64,000 bases of DNA from Topomyia yanbarensis (lineage: Eukaryota; Arthropoda; Insecta; Diptera; Culicidae). The stretch lies in NCBI RefSeq assembly GCF_030247195.1, contig NC_080671.1:5174501-5238500 (forward strand), written 5' to 3'. This document shows positions 36,105 through 47,699 of the stretch, piece by piece. Below the pieces are notes generated by a model. That model was not told the origin of the DNA and did not search any database. It saw only the letters and a list, made by a program, of their open reading frames with translations. Position numbers and translations under genes: made by a program. Every line of letters starts with the position of its first letter. The first letter of the stretch is position 1.

Positions 36105-37979
36105 TAGGGTTCGTCGCGGTGCGGATGTGGGCGGTAAATTGATAGTCAGCACCGCAACCGCAAAAAAATATTAATACCGCACCGCTTACCGCAACCGCAC
36201 TGCATTTACCGCACCGCACCGCGCGGTAATGCGGTAAATGCGGTAAAATTCTGTATTTTTGAAGTGTGTTGAAAAATTATTCATTTTTTTGTTTAACCAT
36301 GTATAATAAAATATAATAATTATTTACACGAACATTAGCTTTGACGGACTCCTCAGAATGTAACATTTATTAAAAAATGTCTACTTTGCAAGTTTTATCA
36401 ATAAAATGCCGTTTAGATAAATACTTTCGAAACAAGGTAAATATTTGCATAGCACTGAAGTCCCATGAAATGTTGCTGTATTTCATCATTATACATACAA
36501 AAACGTTCTTCCGCAGCAATTAATAGGAAAACTTTTAATTTAATTATCAGAAATCGTTCTACACATAACATATCATGAATCTATCCCATTTCAACCGGTA
36601 CAGAGTTGAAGGACATTTGAAAAAATGCAAAAGATGTATGATTTACAGCATACAGCAGAAATGTTATCACAAATAAGGCATTTTAGGAACAAAATACCTC
36701 AAAAACTCGTATTTTTCAAGAAATGGATGTATTCTTATTCAAAAACTAAGATTGCTCCCTTAAAATTGTATGAGTTGTAATTTTCTAATAGCTAGTTCGA
36801 AAGTTCCACCTTTTTATGTATTTTTTCTAATATTTTTCCATTATACCAATGGCAAAAACTTCATCTGGGCTAACTTTGACACTTGTCACAATGTGAAGGG
36901 AGGCTTTGAGAAACACAAAAAAATCGAAATAACCTACACTAACTTCGAAAGCTATAATTTCAAAAAGTTACAAAATACTCCTAACTGCAAAATATTAGTT
37001 GTTAATTAACATTAACTCAATTTGGTAGAAAATATTCCCAGTTGGACGAACAATGGACGTATGCGAAAAAAGTTATGTAGAAGAAGTCTTAAAAACGGAC
37101 CGCAGAAAAATTCATTGCGAATTTACGCAGAAACCAACAGAGATAGGAATACAATGTTGAAGAGCGAATGATAAGGTTATCAGTCTAATTTGGACCCCTC
37201 CTTATTTTGGACGCTTTTCAAACATTTGTCTCCCTTACTGCAGATTCTTCCAAATTCGTTTGGTTTGATTATGATAATTACATTCTTTGGGTTGTTTTGA
37301 AGTCTTAAAACTTTTTTAAGTTCATCTTTAAGTTCTCCAAATTGATCAAAATTTACAGTTGAGAAAATGTCATCGTAAACGATTCATAATTCCACGATTG
37401 CCAAGAGGAATCGGGAGAAATGATGCATTTTTAAATTGGATTTGATAGCACAATTCAATTGTTTTTCAATGATTCGATTGTGCATTTTATATATTTGAAA
37501 AGGTTCGCTTGTAAATTTTTCAATGTGTTCAAAATATGTCGTAAAAATAATGGTGCCAAATTATATTGGACACAGCTTATAGATTTTATTTCTTAGTAAC
37601 AGTATGTTTTATCATATTTGAATGACCAAAATGTAAAAAATCAAGTAGCGATAGTTCGAATACAGATTATATTCAGATTTCTTTTCAAATCATTGTCAAG
37701 TCCATGGAAATTAGAGCAATTAAATGTTTATTATGTTTCCTTATTGTAAGGTAATAAGTTTTTAAATGGTAAAAGTCAAAGTTTTAATTCACTTTTAATG
37801 CAGACTGCAGACTTTATCAATTATTTTTTAAGTGCGGTTGCGGTAATACCGCGCGGTAAAAGCTCATTTCCCGCACCGCATCCGCAAGAAAAAGTGTCTC
37901 ACCGCACCGCAGTTTTTGCGGTGCGGGTGCGGTAAATACCGCGCGGTTGCGGTAATTACCGCAACCGCGACGAACCCTA
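36105..37979. mobile_element. non-autonomous hAT element, copy 1, with GCGGT arrays
   Basis: The ends TAGGGTTCGTCGCGGT (36105) and the exact reverse complement (ending 37979) are flanked by a perfect 8-base duplication, GCTGGATC (36097-36104 and 37980-37987). Both subterminal regions (about 36110-36245 and 37835-37975) are packed with ACCGC/GCGGT repeats in a variable arrangement. The interior is AT-rich and lacks a transposase. It inserted into the larger hAT transposon and is therefore younger. A second copy lies at 44174-46289. Confidence 0.92.
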
Positions 37980-38461
37980 GCTGGATCTAAGGCATCCGTT
38001 TGCTGCTGTAGCTGAGCCATCGCAATACAGTCCACTGACTTGCTGCGCATCGGAGTGCGCACCCAAGGAAGCAATTAGTGTTCGTCCCATCGAACTGATC
38101 CACATTTAGACCCCACCCGCGGTAATCTATTGTGGACACCAGTTCGACTAGCACACGGACAACCTATTGCTATTCCGAATCGACAACCGTCGTCGTTTTG
38201 GAGCACCATCAAGACAAGCCATCCAGATTCTTGATCCCATACATTGTGCACCGCACAGGTCTGGTTCGTTAAACAATATTTCATTGTAGCGGTATCTGTA
38301 TCGGCTTTGGAGATAGTTAAAAAATAATTAGCTAGTGTTCTGTAGAGAAATCACATTACAGTTTCTGCAATATAAAATAAGAAACGAATTATAATAAATC
38401 ATGATAAGTCTATGCATACCTTCTGCTACTCTACATTCACTTCATTTATAAATATCTTTTG

Positions 38462-40336
38462 TTAATCGGATTCTAGCTGCAACGGTGACTTCAATGATGC
38501 CTTTTGAAGTTTTGTGTACTCTTTTGCTGCCAGAATTCCTTTCATAGAGGATGTGTTTAGACTGTTCCTGACCTTTGTTTTGTTTAGATTGTATGTAGAA
38601 AAAATCCTCTTGGCCGCTGCTGAAGAATGCGGGAAGGAGAGTAAGGCTGGAATAACTCGGTTCAGTTGAGGAAACGCAAATTCATCATTCATCCGACGAG
38701 TCGACAAAACTTTGGTCCAAAACTCCGGTCCATCGATGCATCCTTTTTCTGTGTTCTAGTCCGTAACTGTGTTCCGAACTTCCCTGAATTCATCATCTAA
38801 AATTTGCATTTCCTCGCCGTTGTACAGTTCAGGAAACTGTTTTACTGTGGATTATATGTTTTGGGTCGATTATAGCCAAATTGATCAAAACAGCATTGTT
38901 AAAATCAAACCACTTAGTAATTTGATTTGCGATAGAAATAAAAAAGTTCATCGCATCCAACCGAATCTTTTGAAGACCAACATCAGTAAGTTTTTTTTTC
39001 ATCTATGTATTTGTCGATCAAAATTTGAACTGTCGTTCCCAAGTACAGTTGGTCAAGAGCAACGCAAGCATTCGAATCAATTTCTATTTTAAGATTTTCA
39101 GGTTTCACAAAACAATCGAAAACCATTCTCAAAAGACGGTTGGATTCTTCATGCAGCTTGTAGATTTGTGGAGTTTCCGACTGAAACAGCTTGTTTAGAT
39201 TATTGATCTTCGGTAATACGCCATGAATTCAAGGTAGACGTGCGTTGACGGATTTGCCAAGAAACCGAAAATCTGATTTATCTTCAAAGTTTGTCGTGCA
39301 TCTATGCCAGCATCTCCAAAACTGAAGAATACTTTTAAAACATCGAATCTATCCAATAAACGTTCAACCACCTGTTCTAGAGCAAGCCAACGAGTAGTAG
39401 AAGGATGAAGCATCTTTAAAGGCTTGAGCTCCATCACGCTTTGAATTTCTTTAAACTTAGCTGTTCTAAGTGGACTATTGGATGTAAATGAATAAATTTC
39501 TCTGCACACCCATTCCACATTTTCCGGAATATTTTTACAAGAGTAGGAAGCACAGAGTACGAATGAGTGGCATACGCACTTAAGAATGAACAGATGTGGA
39601 CAATCGGTTTTCAGGAGTACAGCTACAGATTTATACCCACCCTTCATCACGTTCGCACCATCTGCCCCAAATCCTACGAGATTCCGCTTGTACGGGATTA
39701 CATCCCTCTCGAATTTCTCCACAATCAGACAACAGATTGTGAGAGAGTCTGCTTCCGCAAGTTTGAATACATGATAAAACTTATCCCGAATCGAAAATTC
39801 ATCTTTCTCCCACGTCTGGATTCTCACCACAAAAACAAGTGCTTTCTTCGCCGAAATGTCTGTAGACTCGTCTATCAGCAGACTGAACGGATAATTCATC
39901 ATGCTTGCCCTTAACTCTTCATCGTGTGTATCGCCAAGAACATGTTTGATAATCGCAGAAGCCTTAGTTCGTTTGAGTGATATGCTACTAGCGATTTTGC
40001 TGTCTCTGAAAACTGCTTTAGCAAGTTTTACAAACTCTTCTATATCCGTAGCAGATTTGCTATGTTCGGCTGCCCAGGCACAGATTTGGATTTCAGCATC
40101 TTTAATATTTCTGGATGGATCCAAATATTCTTCCATATTCCTGCTCACTGCTATCTGCTTTTCCAGTGTAATATGAGCATGTGTGCTACCGTGTTTTACT
40201 AGATCACGTAGTCCGCCATTGCATTTGATATCTTTATCGCAAATCTTGCAATACGCAAAGTTTGAACCTCTCGGACTTGAAACTATCCATTTTAATCTAG
40301 TCTCCTAAGACTTTTGTGTCGATCTTTTCGATGGAC
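38462..40336 (-). pseudogene. hAT transposase with BED zinc finger, frameshifted
   Basis: This enzyme would cut and join the transposon ends. In order on the minus strand: a predicted exon start at 40336 after TTTACCTAG; a TAG at 40305-40307 that interrupts the frame; a BED-type finger at about 40253-40173 (YCKICDKDIKC...KHGSTHAH); the 317-residue body at 40148-39195 with LLIDESTDIS and VGFGADGANVMKGG carrying two acidic catalytic positions; a frameshift near 39215 into LPKINNLNKLFQSE; another in an A run near 38990; and the C-terminal hAT dimerisation region at 38707-38462 (FPHSSAAAKRIFS). A full protein would be about 600 residues. At least one nonsense and two frameshifts make it inactive. 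Confidence 0.88.
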
Positions 40337-41070
40337 CTAGGTAAATAAATAGTTCGACGCAATCATTTTTATGTTTCTTAATAATTTTCTCAATATTTAT
40401 TATAATCTACCATTTACTTGTTTTATCAGAATTATAACAAAACTATTCAATGTAGAATTGTTTTATGTGATATAATAAGTTTGTCTTTTTAATAGCGGTC
40501 CTTGCATGTTTAATATTTTTGTCAATTCTAAAGAGTATTGATAAAAGTAATGATCGTAGAACGGAAAAATTGCTGGATTGACGATGTGCACTCAAATGGG
40601 ATTGACGTATCAATGGGAATTCTATCAATCCGTCAATGTATTGAACGTGTAAGACCTGCTAATGAAAAAATATTCCTATCACATTTTTTATTCAAATATA
40701 CTAAAATGTTTTCGATGAATATTAGATTCCATTTCTGTAAGTCCAATTTTACGAATAGGTCGGAAAATAAAAAGGCAACTGAAGTGTGGATGATACCCAC
40801 AACCACAATAAAGGTCAACTTGATAATTTGATTACAATATTTCAACACAAATAGAGATATTTAATGTAGTGAAGCGATTGGCAAACTCAAAAAAAAAAAA
40901 ACCTGCAAGCATTCCGTCTTTATACTTTGCAGTCAATATCAAGGGATTTCAAATATTTTTTATACCTTAATCACAAAAAGTTATTAACAAATAAAATGGC
41001 AGATATGTTTTAATTAGTGGTATCATCGTTCGAAATATTTAAAAAACACTTAATATCAAAGCTGACTTAC

Positions 41071-41145
41071 GAACATCGTCACAATCAGAGCAACTACTTG
41101 CTTCTGATATCAAACCTCCGTCGACATCCGAATTGAGGCAAATAC
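41071..41145 (-). other. possible upstream exon of the hAT transposase
   Basis: Acceptor TTTTTCAG before 41145 and donor GTAAGTCAGC after 41071 bound a 75-base open segment (ICLNSDVDGGLISEASSCSDCDDV). Its last base plus GT of the exon at 40336 completes an Arg codon in the BED-finger frame. An earlier open segment at about 41283-41420 (SVCDSNLPREAASQKL) has a good donor but does not join in phase. Confidence 0.4.
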
Positions 41146-42249
41146 CTGAAAAACAATAGAACAAAACAAGATTTGAATATTTGAAGATAGGCGAAGTGTA
41201 CATCAAACGTAGCTATTATAGACCAACGCAATAACTTAAATTGATTTCAAATAGCTCACGAAAAATATGAACAGAACTAACCTTTCTGCACTGGAACGAT
41301 TTTCGAGCAGCATCTGTATTGTGAAGTTCTGATGAATCACCGGCGCCGCAAACATCAAGACGTCGAAGCTTTTGGCTGGCAGCTTCTCGTGGCAGATTAC
41401 TGTCGCACACTGAACATTCTGAGAAATTGCGAATTTAAAATATGTATGTTCCATAGAAAATTCACATACGGTCTATGATTATAGTAATTATACAACTAAC
41501 CTCGCTCAGCAGAGTGGCTAGGCGTTTCTGTGGTCCGCACGAAAAAGGACGAAATCGGTTTCGAACATGTGGCCACGTTAATTTTTTTTTTCGTTGCATG
41601 TTGGAACTACCTTAGGCTTTGGCAACAATGAAACACTGTTTTACTCAAAGCCACTCGGAAGTAAAATATTGGTTTAAATATATACTCAGCTACGACGCAC
41701 GAAATGAAAAACTTGAATTTAGTTGAGACGCAAACGTTTGAAAATGAAGCATGATATAAAAGAAACGAAACAGATAGAAGTGCAGAATTTAATTTTTTTG
41801 ACAAGACTTCCCGATAGGAAAAAATCGTTCAACAAACATCTTTCGCGAGACGATTTGTCGGACGTCACGTGTAATGCTCAACGAATTATCCAACATGGGT
41901 CCCACATTGGACGATGTTGAGCAGGTTTTTTTACAAGATGTTAAAATAAGGTTTCTTACACGGATCGACAACAAGTTCCACTGTAAAAAAACGTTTTAAT
42001 TTTACTGACACAAAGTCGCACAGGGAAGGTCCGACGCAAACTTTTTATTTTTGCTCAAATCAAATATATAAAAATATAAATAATAATATCTGTATAAATC
42101 TGTATTGTTGTTTTGAAGCCTGTAATAAATCTGTATTCTGTATCAGATCTGTATTTGTACCTAAAAATCTGTATAATACTGCATAAATCTGTATAAATGG
42201 CAGCTCTGGGATGAGTATACGTTGCAGCTATGGTTCCTGCGATATATTA

Positions 42250-42586
42250 CACGCAGAAAAAATTAGCATATTTAAACCAAAAATATGTGTTATTGAATCC
42301 AATCATTTATTGTTTATCACTTTAACAAACAAACTTATTGGTTTGAAAATATTTTTTTATTAGAACAACAACAAATTTTTGCTTTCAATAAATACATTTT
42401 TAGTATCAATAATTTTCTTTTAATTTCAATAAAATAATTATTGAAAAACGGAACGATAATTTTGTTTTATTGAAACAATAAATTTTATTGAATTCAATAA
42501 ATAATTTTATTGTCTCCCGACCAATAATTTAATTTATTGAATTTAATGCATAATTTTATTGAACCTACAAATCTTTTTTCTGCGTG
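42250..42586. repeat. 337-bp MITE with CACGCAGAAAAAA ends, TA duplication
   Basis: CACGCAGAAAAAA at the left is mirrored by TTTTTTCTGCGTG at the right, and TA flanks both sides (42248-42249, 42587-42588), as in Tc1/mariner-type MITEs. The interior repeats AATAAATTTTATTGAA-like units. It inserted just outside the hAT transposon. Confidence 0.7.
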
Positions 42587-42711
42587 TAGGCTTACAGGAG
42601 AAAAACCAGGACAAATAAAGTATTTTCTGCTCCTTCCCAGGATACCAGGACAGTCGATGCAAAACCAGGACATGTCCTGGGAAACCAGGACGTATGGTCA
42701 CCCTAAATTAA

Positions 42712-44173
42712 CCTTTTTGAAATCTGAAATCATTCGAGAATTTATTAGCAAAGTAAAAGCAGATGCGATCTACGTTACACCAGGACAGTGTTGCTTCCAA
42801 AACTCCACCACGAAGAAACCCATAACAATATAGAAGTAGGCTGTGCTTTGCTAGCAGTATTCAACATTCAATCAAAACGCTAGCGCTGTAGCATAACGAG
42901 GAAGGACACCCGTGCGTTGCTCGCAACGCTTCATGACAGCATATTTGGCATTTGAACGCTCCATTAGCCATCCAGTTGATTGAAGCGTCTGTTCGACCAT
43001 TTTCACATTCTAATTGTTTGCTCAACCCTTCAACTGATCGATGTGCAGAGGCATGATTGCACAAACTTTGATAAATTTGGAAGCTAAGCAAACTACCTAC
43101 TACTAAAACCGGTTGAGTGAGCTTTTCCCTTAAGCAAACATCAAGCCGTCATCTATTATGGGTGGGTGTGTGTGTGTCTATTCGAACCAAAGTCGTTGTT
43201 GGATGAAGTGGTCGGATCGGAAGTGTATCACAGCAAGCTCTCTCTCAGGTGATTGATAGTCGGTTAGGCTTTGAAGAGGCTTGCATTTGACAAGGCCTGC
43301 TCGGTTGGAAAAATACCGTGTCCTTACCCGCTCGGAGTGTGTGTGTGGAATGGAACGCTGGGTGGGTTGGGTTAGGGAATATCTGAAAACAAAGACGGCG
43401 TTGCCTGAATTTCAATCAATGGGCGGTTGGGTGTTTCTGAGGAAAAATCAACTAGGCTGACGACAGTAGACGTATTAAGTCATCATCCTGCAACTAGGGG
43501 TGGGGGTTGAGAGCTCTGCTGATATATTTTCCAGTGAAAGAAAACCCTAATTAAGATGTATTGGGCGGGCGAGCTGGGAACAACGAATACAAGGCAAAAT
43601 CTTTAATCCAGCGGATTGAGAGATTCATGCTGGGGACCGAAAGATGTTTCCCATAAGAAAAAAAAATTATTTACTTCCATAAATCATTCTGAAGCAAATT
43701 ATTAAACTGTGGACGAGAAGTAGAAATATGAAAAATTTCATGAGTACAATGAGTATTTTGTTATCAAAACTTTTCGCCGCAGATGCCATCACAAACAATG
43801 ATCCTCAAACCAATGCCTTTATTTTTTCATTGGCACAAATCAACCATTTTGGTGCTTCCATTAAACGCAAAATAGCAGGCGTAGCGGGGCTATATATACT
43901 CCCAAAGAGCGCATCAGTCATTTCCATGTTCCGTTTGTTTTCGGTTACGCTGCTGAGTGCTGGTGTGGTGATGTTGGGGAAATGGTGATGGTGATAATGA
44001 TGATGGCATTTGTTTAACAGCAATAGGCGAAGGCTGGCACCCCAAGCACTAGCTGGCGCCTTTCAGTCGATAGCATAATAATACTGCGACCGTCCTCTGT
44101 TTACACTTGTTGGCTTCAGTATCGAAGTGTACAGTGGTGTAGCCAGAAATTGTAGAGGGGAGGGGGCTAGAAA
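42712..44173. other. no gene seen
   Basis: Moderately GC-balanced spacer with a short GT run near 43167 and no recognisable coding frame. A His-rich ORF on the minus strand at 43805-44023 comes from ATG-rich simple sequence and is not called. Confidence 0.4.
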
Positions 44174-44439
44174 TAGGGTTCGTCGCGGTGCGGATGTGGG
44201 CGGTAAATGGATTGTCCGCACCGCAACCGCAAAAAAATATCAAAACCGCACCGCTTACCGCAACCGCACTTTATTTACCGCACCGCGCCGCGCAGTAATG
44301 CGGCAAATGCGGTAATTTTTTTATATTTTTAAAAACTGTGTTGAAAAATTGTTCATTTGTATAACCATATATAATAAAATGTTATTCTTATTTACACGAA
44401 ATTTAACTTTAAGAGACTCCTCAGAATATAATGTTTAAG

Positions 44440-44498
44440 TATTATGAGGAGTTTTTCGGCTAATCAGTCATAAATTAGCCGAAAAACTCCTCATAATA
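44440..44498. repeat. perfect 24-bp inverted repeat (hairpin)
   Basis: The arms 44440-44463 and 44475-44498 (TATTATGAGGAGTTTTTCGG...) are exact reverse complements around an 11-base loop. The block is absent from copy 1. TAATGTTTAAG occurs on both sides of the inserted block. Confidence 0.85.
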
Positions 44499-45327
44499 GA
44501 AGCTCGACAGTCAAGAAGACATTCATAATGTAATGTTTAAGAAAAAATCAACTTTTGCATTTTCTATTAATAAAACTCCGTACATTTAAAATGCAAGCAT
44601 TATACATTCAAAAACGTTGTACTGCAGTAAAAGGAAAACTTTTATTTTAGCAAACCTTCAGTTAATTGAAAAAAATGTAATAAAAATGTAATAAGAAATG
44701 AAGTATTTTTTCTTTAAATTGTCATATTTTCAATGTGTTTGACATATGAAAATGAAATGGATGATTTTCGCATTTACGTAGTACGTACGTAGAATCATTT
44801 TTCATTCTTAAAGGAATTTCAACAACAAAAATTTTAAAGTCGAAATACCAGTACGTCGCATATATTCCAATACAGTGAAATAAAAACATTGTATTTCATT
44901 AATAAGAACGACGCCATATTTGACGAAAAAAAATTGCCCTATACATTACATCTAATCAGGAGTCCGGTCTTAACCGATACAAAATTATTGAACATTATAA
45001 AAACTGCTAAAAATGTATGATTTGTAACATACAGCAGAAATGTTATTAAAAATAGGGGGTTTTATGGACAAAATATCCCAAAACTCTAACTTCAGCATTT
45101 TTCAAGAAACATATGTATTCTCATTCAGAAACTAAGATTGCTCCCTTTAAAAATATATGAAGTGTAATTTTCTAAAGGCTAGTTCTAGAAAGTTCTAGCA
45201 TTTAATTGATTTTCCTATAATATTTTCCCAAAGAGCCAATGGCAAAAATTTCAATTAAAGTGGACAGGAGTCAAACGATGTGGTATTTGGAAAAAATAGT
45301 TTCAAAAAAGCTACAAAATAGTCTTAA

Positions 45328-45443
45328 CCCTCCAGCACAGGCGCCGTTGTATTTTGTGAAACACCTTCCGAAACTCTAGCGAAATCTTCTTTCGGCAACA
45401 GCGGCTGCTCATTCGGGGAACCATTCGCGCGAGTGCTGGAGGG
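45328..45443. repeat. 116-bp piggyBac-like MITE, TTAA duplication
   Basis: The ends CCCTCCAGCAC and GTGCTGGAGGG are flanked by TTAA on both sides (45324-45327, 45444-45447). The homologous position of copy 1 (about 36977) lacks the insert, giving an empty site for comparison. TTAA plus CCC-starting ends is the piggyBac pattern. Confidence 0.85.
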
Positions 45444-46295
45444 TTAACTGACAAAAAAAAATTAGGACTTAATTTGGTAGAAAACTATCGTAAATTTGAA
45501 TGGAAGTACGCGAAAAAAAGTTATGTAGCATACTTTTTGAGAAAGAGTCCAATAAAATTGACTGCATTGACTCACATTGAATTTACACAGCAATCAAAGA
45601 AGATAGAAATACGATGTTGATGAACGAATGATAGAATAATCATCCTAATTTGGACCCCTCCTTATTTTGGACGATTTCATACATTTGTATCCTTTACTGC
45701 CAATTATTCCAAATTCGTTTGGTTTGATGAAGATAATTATATTCTTTGGGTTGTGTTTAAATCCCAGCATAATTAGTTTATCTCTAATTTATTTAAGTTA
45801 ATCAAAATTCACAGTTGAAAAATTGATATCGGAAACGATTCATAATTCAACGATTTCCAACAGAAATCGGGAGCAGTTTTAAATTAACACTTTTAAATTA
45901 ACAATTAACACTAAGCACTTTTAAATTGGATTTAAGAGTAAAAATTTATTGTTTTTAAATGATCTAATAATTTTGTCTCTATTTGGATCTTGCATTTTAT
46001 GTATTTGAAATGGTTAGTTTACGAAGTCTTACTTAGAAGTATAAAATCACTAGTGTCCAAAATATGTCGTTAAAATATTTCGGACACAGCTAGATTTTCT
46101 TTCGTAATAGCAGTCTGTTTATCAATTTAGAATAACCAAGGTTATCACCTTATCAATTTTTTTTGCGGGCCGGTTGCGGTAAAACCGCGCGGTAAAAGCT
46201 CTTTCCCGCACCGCATCTGCGGGAAAAAGTGTCTTACCGCACCGTAGATTTTGCGGTGCGGGTGCGGTAAATACCGCGCGGTTGCGGGGGATACG

Positions 46296-46372
46296 TACCG
46301 CGTAAAAAAATCGCGTTAATTCGAAAATCCGCGTAAAAAAACCACGTTAATTCGAAAATCCGCGTAAAAAAT
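46296..46372. repeat. short tandem repeat, ~31-34-bp unit
   Basis: CCGCGTAAAAAAA(T/C)C(G/A)CGTTAATTCGAAAAT is repeated twice plus a partial third unit, directly at the truncated end of the hAT copy. It may be the end of another element. Confidence 0.6.
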
Positions 46373-47410
46373 ACTCTCAGCAAAAGACTTAGAATATTTT
46401 TGGAAGTGTTTTTTGCGCGGATTGTGCAATTAACACGGTTTTTGAGCTTAAGCTTGTGCGACCACCCCTGGCTGCTACTCCGTTATCGATCTGGACTAGC
46501 TGAAGTTGCACAGGGAATAAATAGATATTATGCTTGGGCGTAGCAAAACATCTTTCAATGTGTAAGTCCTGGTAATCCTAGTGTTTATTGATCAATACCG
46601 GCGCCGGCTAGGCCCGAACGTAGATCGCGGAAGGAAAGGGAAGGAATGTTAGTCCGATACTTGCTTTTGCTAGAGGCCGTATATACTACTGCGCACTCCA
46701 CAAGTATCACGGGAGGAGGATTAGTTAGTAAGTATAGGAGTTCTGTAGAATAAAAGAAAAAAATTCTGATAAGTGCGCGATTTAAGATGTTTAAGGTCTC
46801 TGGGCGCCCCCTGGATGAGACCTTAATTCCCTCCCTGTCGCCCCTCGACATTGGGGCTACTAATATGTAGTATAGTTATTATATTCAGGCGGAGGCTAGG
46901 CGGAGACACTGTGCGGAGCCAATTGAACATGTCAAATGCCGGAGCCAATCGAGCATGACGTCACATAACATGTTCTTTTCGGATGTTTATGGAAAAAGGT
47001 ATTATGATTATGGTGATAATAATTTTACTCCTTCCTTGTGTTATCGAGCAAAACAAAAAAAATCTGTGATATCAAAACATATTCGTACAAGTATGAAACC
47101 ACAACATATCATCGGATTCATGCATGTAAAGTTCCCGCTGACGACATCAACAATGTAACTATTAAACTAGACCTTGAACATTTGCATGGGATGCCAGTGT
47201 TTTCTTCCTGGAATAAGAGCTGTCAGTTTTCCGGCTTTTGTGTCCGCCCAACCATGCATACTGCAACCATAGTATGTAGCGGATTATTAGCGTGTATCAA
47301 TTTCGTGCTTGTCTGGAGCTAACGTTTTATTGTTTCGTTAATCATTTTGGGAATAGAATCTGTATTCATCTAAAACACTTATATTTGACTTAAAGTATCC
47401 ATTCTAAGCA
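46373..47410. other. no supported gene; GC-rich repeat-like block
   Basis: The segment 46590-46860 is GC-richer (GGCGCCGGCTAGGCCCGAAC; GGGCGCCCCCTGGATGAGAC) and looks like a dispersed-element fragment, but its partner is not in the window. The ORFs at 46955-47322 are unrecognised. Confidence 0.35.
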
Positions 47411-47699
47411 TGGTGTATAGGGTAAGAAATCAAGTCTCATTTATGTGATTATTTCGATCATTTGGCCCCATTTGCGGAAGAGGTTATAGCTGGGGAAGAT
47501 CCACTTCCCGTCAAAGTATCAATATGAATGCTTCGCTGCTCTTTCAAGACTCTATGGTATCAGAATTATTGTATATCAAAGTGACAATCAATTTGAATTT
47601 CTACCGTCATCCGAAGACAATAACATGGACGTTTACAAGGTTTTTTAGCGAGGGACTGCCGGTTCGCGAACGCATTACGATAGTATAATATGTGTACGC

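Larger units (their letters stand above)
35102..42208 (-). mobile_element. hAT DNA transposon, 7.1 kb, with decayed transposase
   Basis: The ends are CAGAGCTGCCA (35102) and its exact reverse complement (ending 42208). The 8-base GGATGAGT lies directly outside both ends (35094-35101, 42209-42216), the hallmark hAT target duplication. Subterminal ATCTGTAT motifs occur about twice at the left end and about six times in the last 150 bases at the right, as expected for transposase-binding sites. The element encodes a hAT transposase on the minus strand and has itself been hit by another hAT element at 36105-37979. Without that insertion and its extra 8-base duplication the transposon is about 5.2 kb. 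Confidence 0.92.
30585..42704. mobile_element. outer element with TAGGGTGACCATA ends, holding later insertions
   Basis: TAGGGTGACCATA at 30585-30597 is matched exactly by its reverse complement at 42692-42704. The 7-base AATTAAC abuts both ends (30578-30584 and 42705-42711). Subterminal ACCAGGAC motifs occur at both ends, densely at the right. Without the later insertions (32624-34605, 35102-42216, the MITE at 42250) the element would be about 2.7 kb. The ends resemble hAT-type termini, but an 8-base duplication is not exact, so the superfamily is uncertain. No transposase of its own was recognised. Confidence 0.55.
44174..46289. mobile_element. non-autonomous hAT element, copy 2 (right end lost)
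   Basis: It begins TAGGGTTCGTCGCGGTGCGG and follows copy 1 (36105-37979) along its length, including the ACCGC arrays and the internal CTAATTTGGACCCCTCCTTA-type segment. It ends abruptly at GCGGTTGCGGGGG near 46289, where copy 1 continues to its terminal repeat, so no duplication is preserved. It carries two extra insertions absent from copy 1: a hairpin block near 44440 and a TTAA-flanked MITE at 45328. Confidence 0.85.

Noticed and set aside
46585..46851. 88-residue ORF in the GC-rich block
   Set aside because: No recognisable domain; the block looks like a dispersed repeat fragment.
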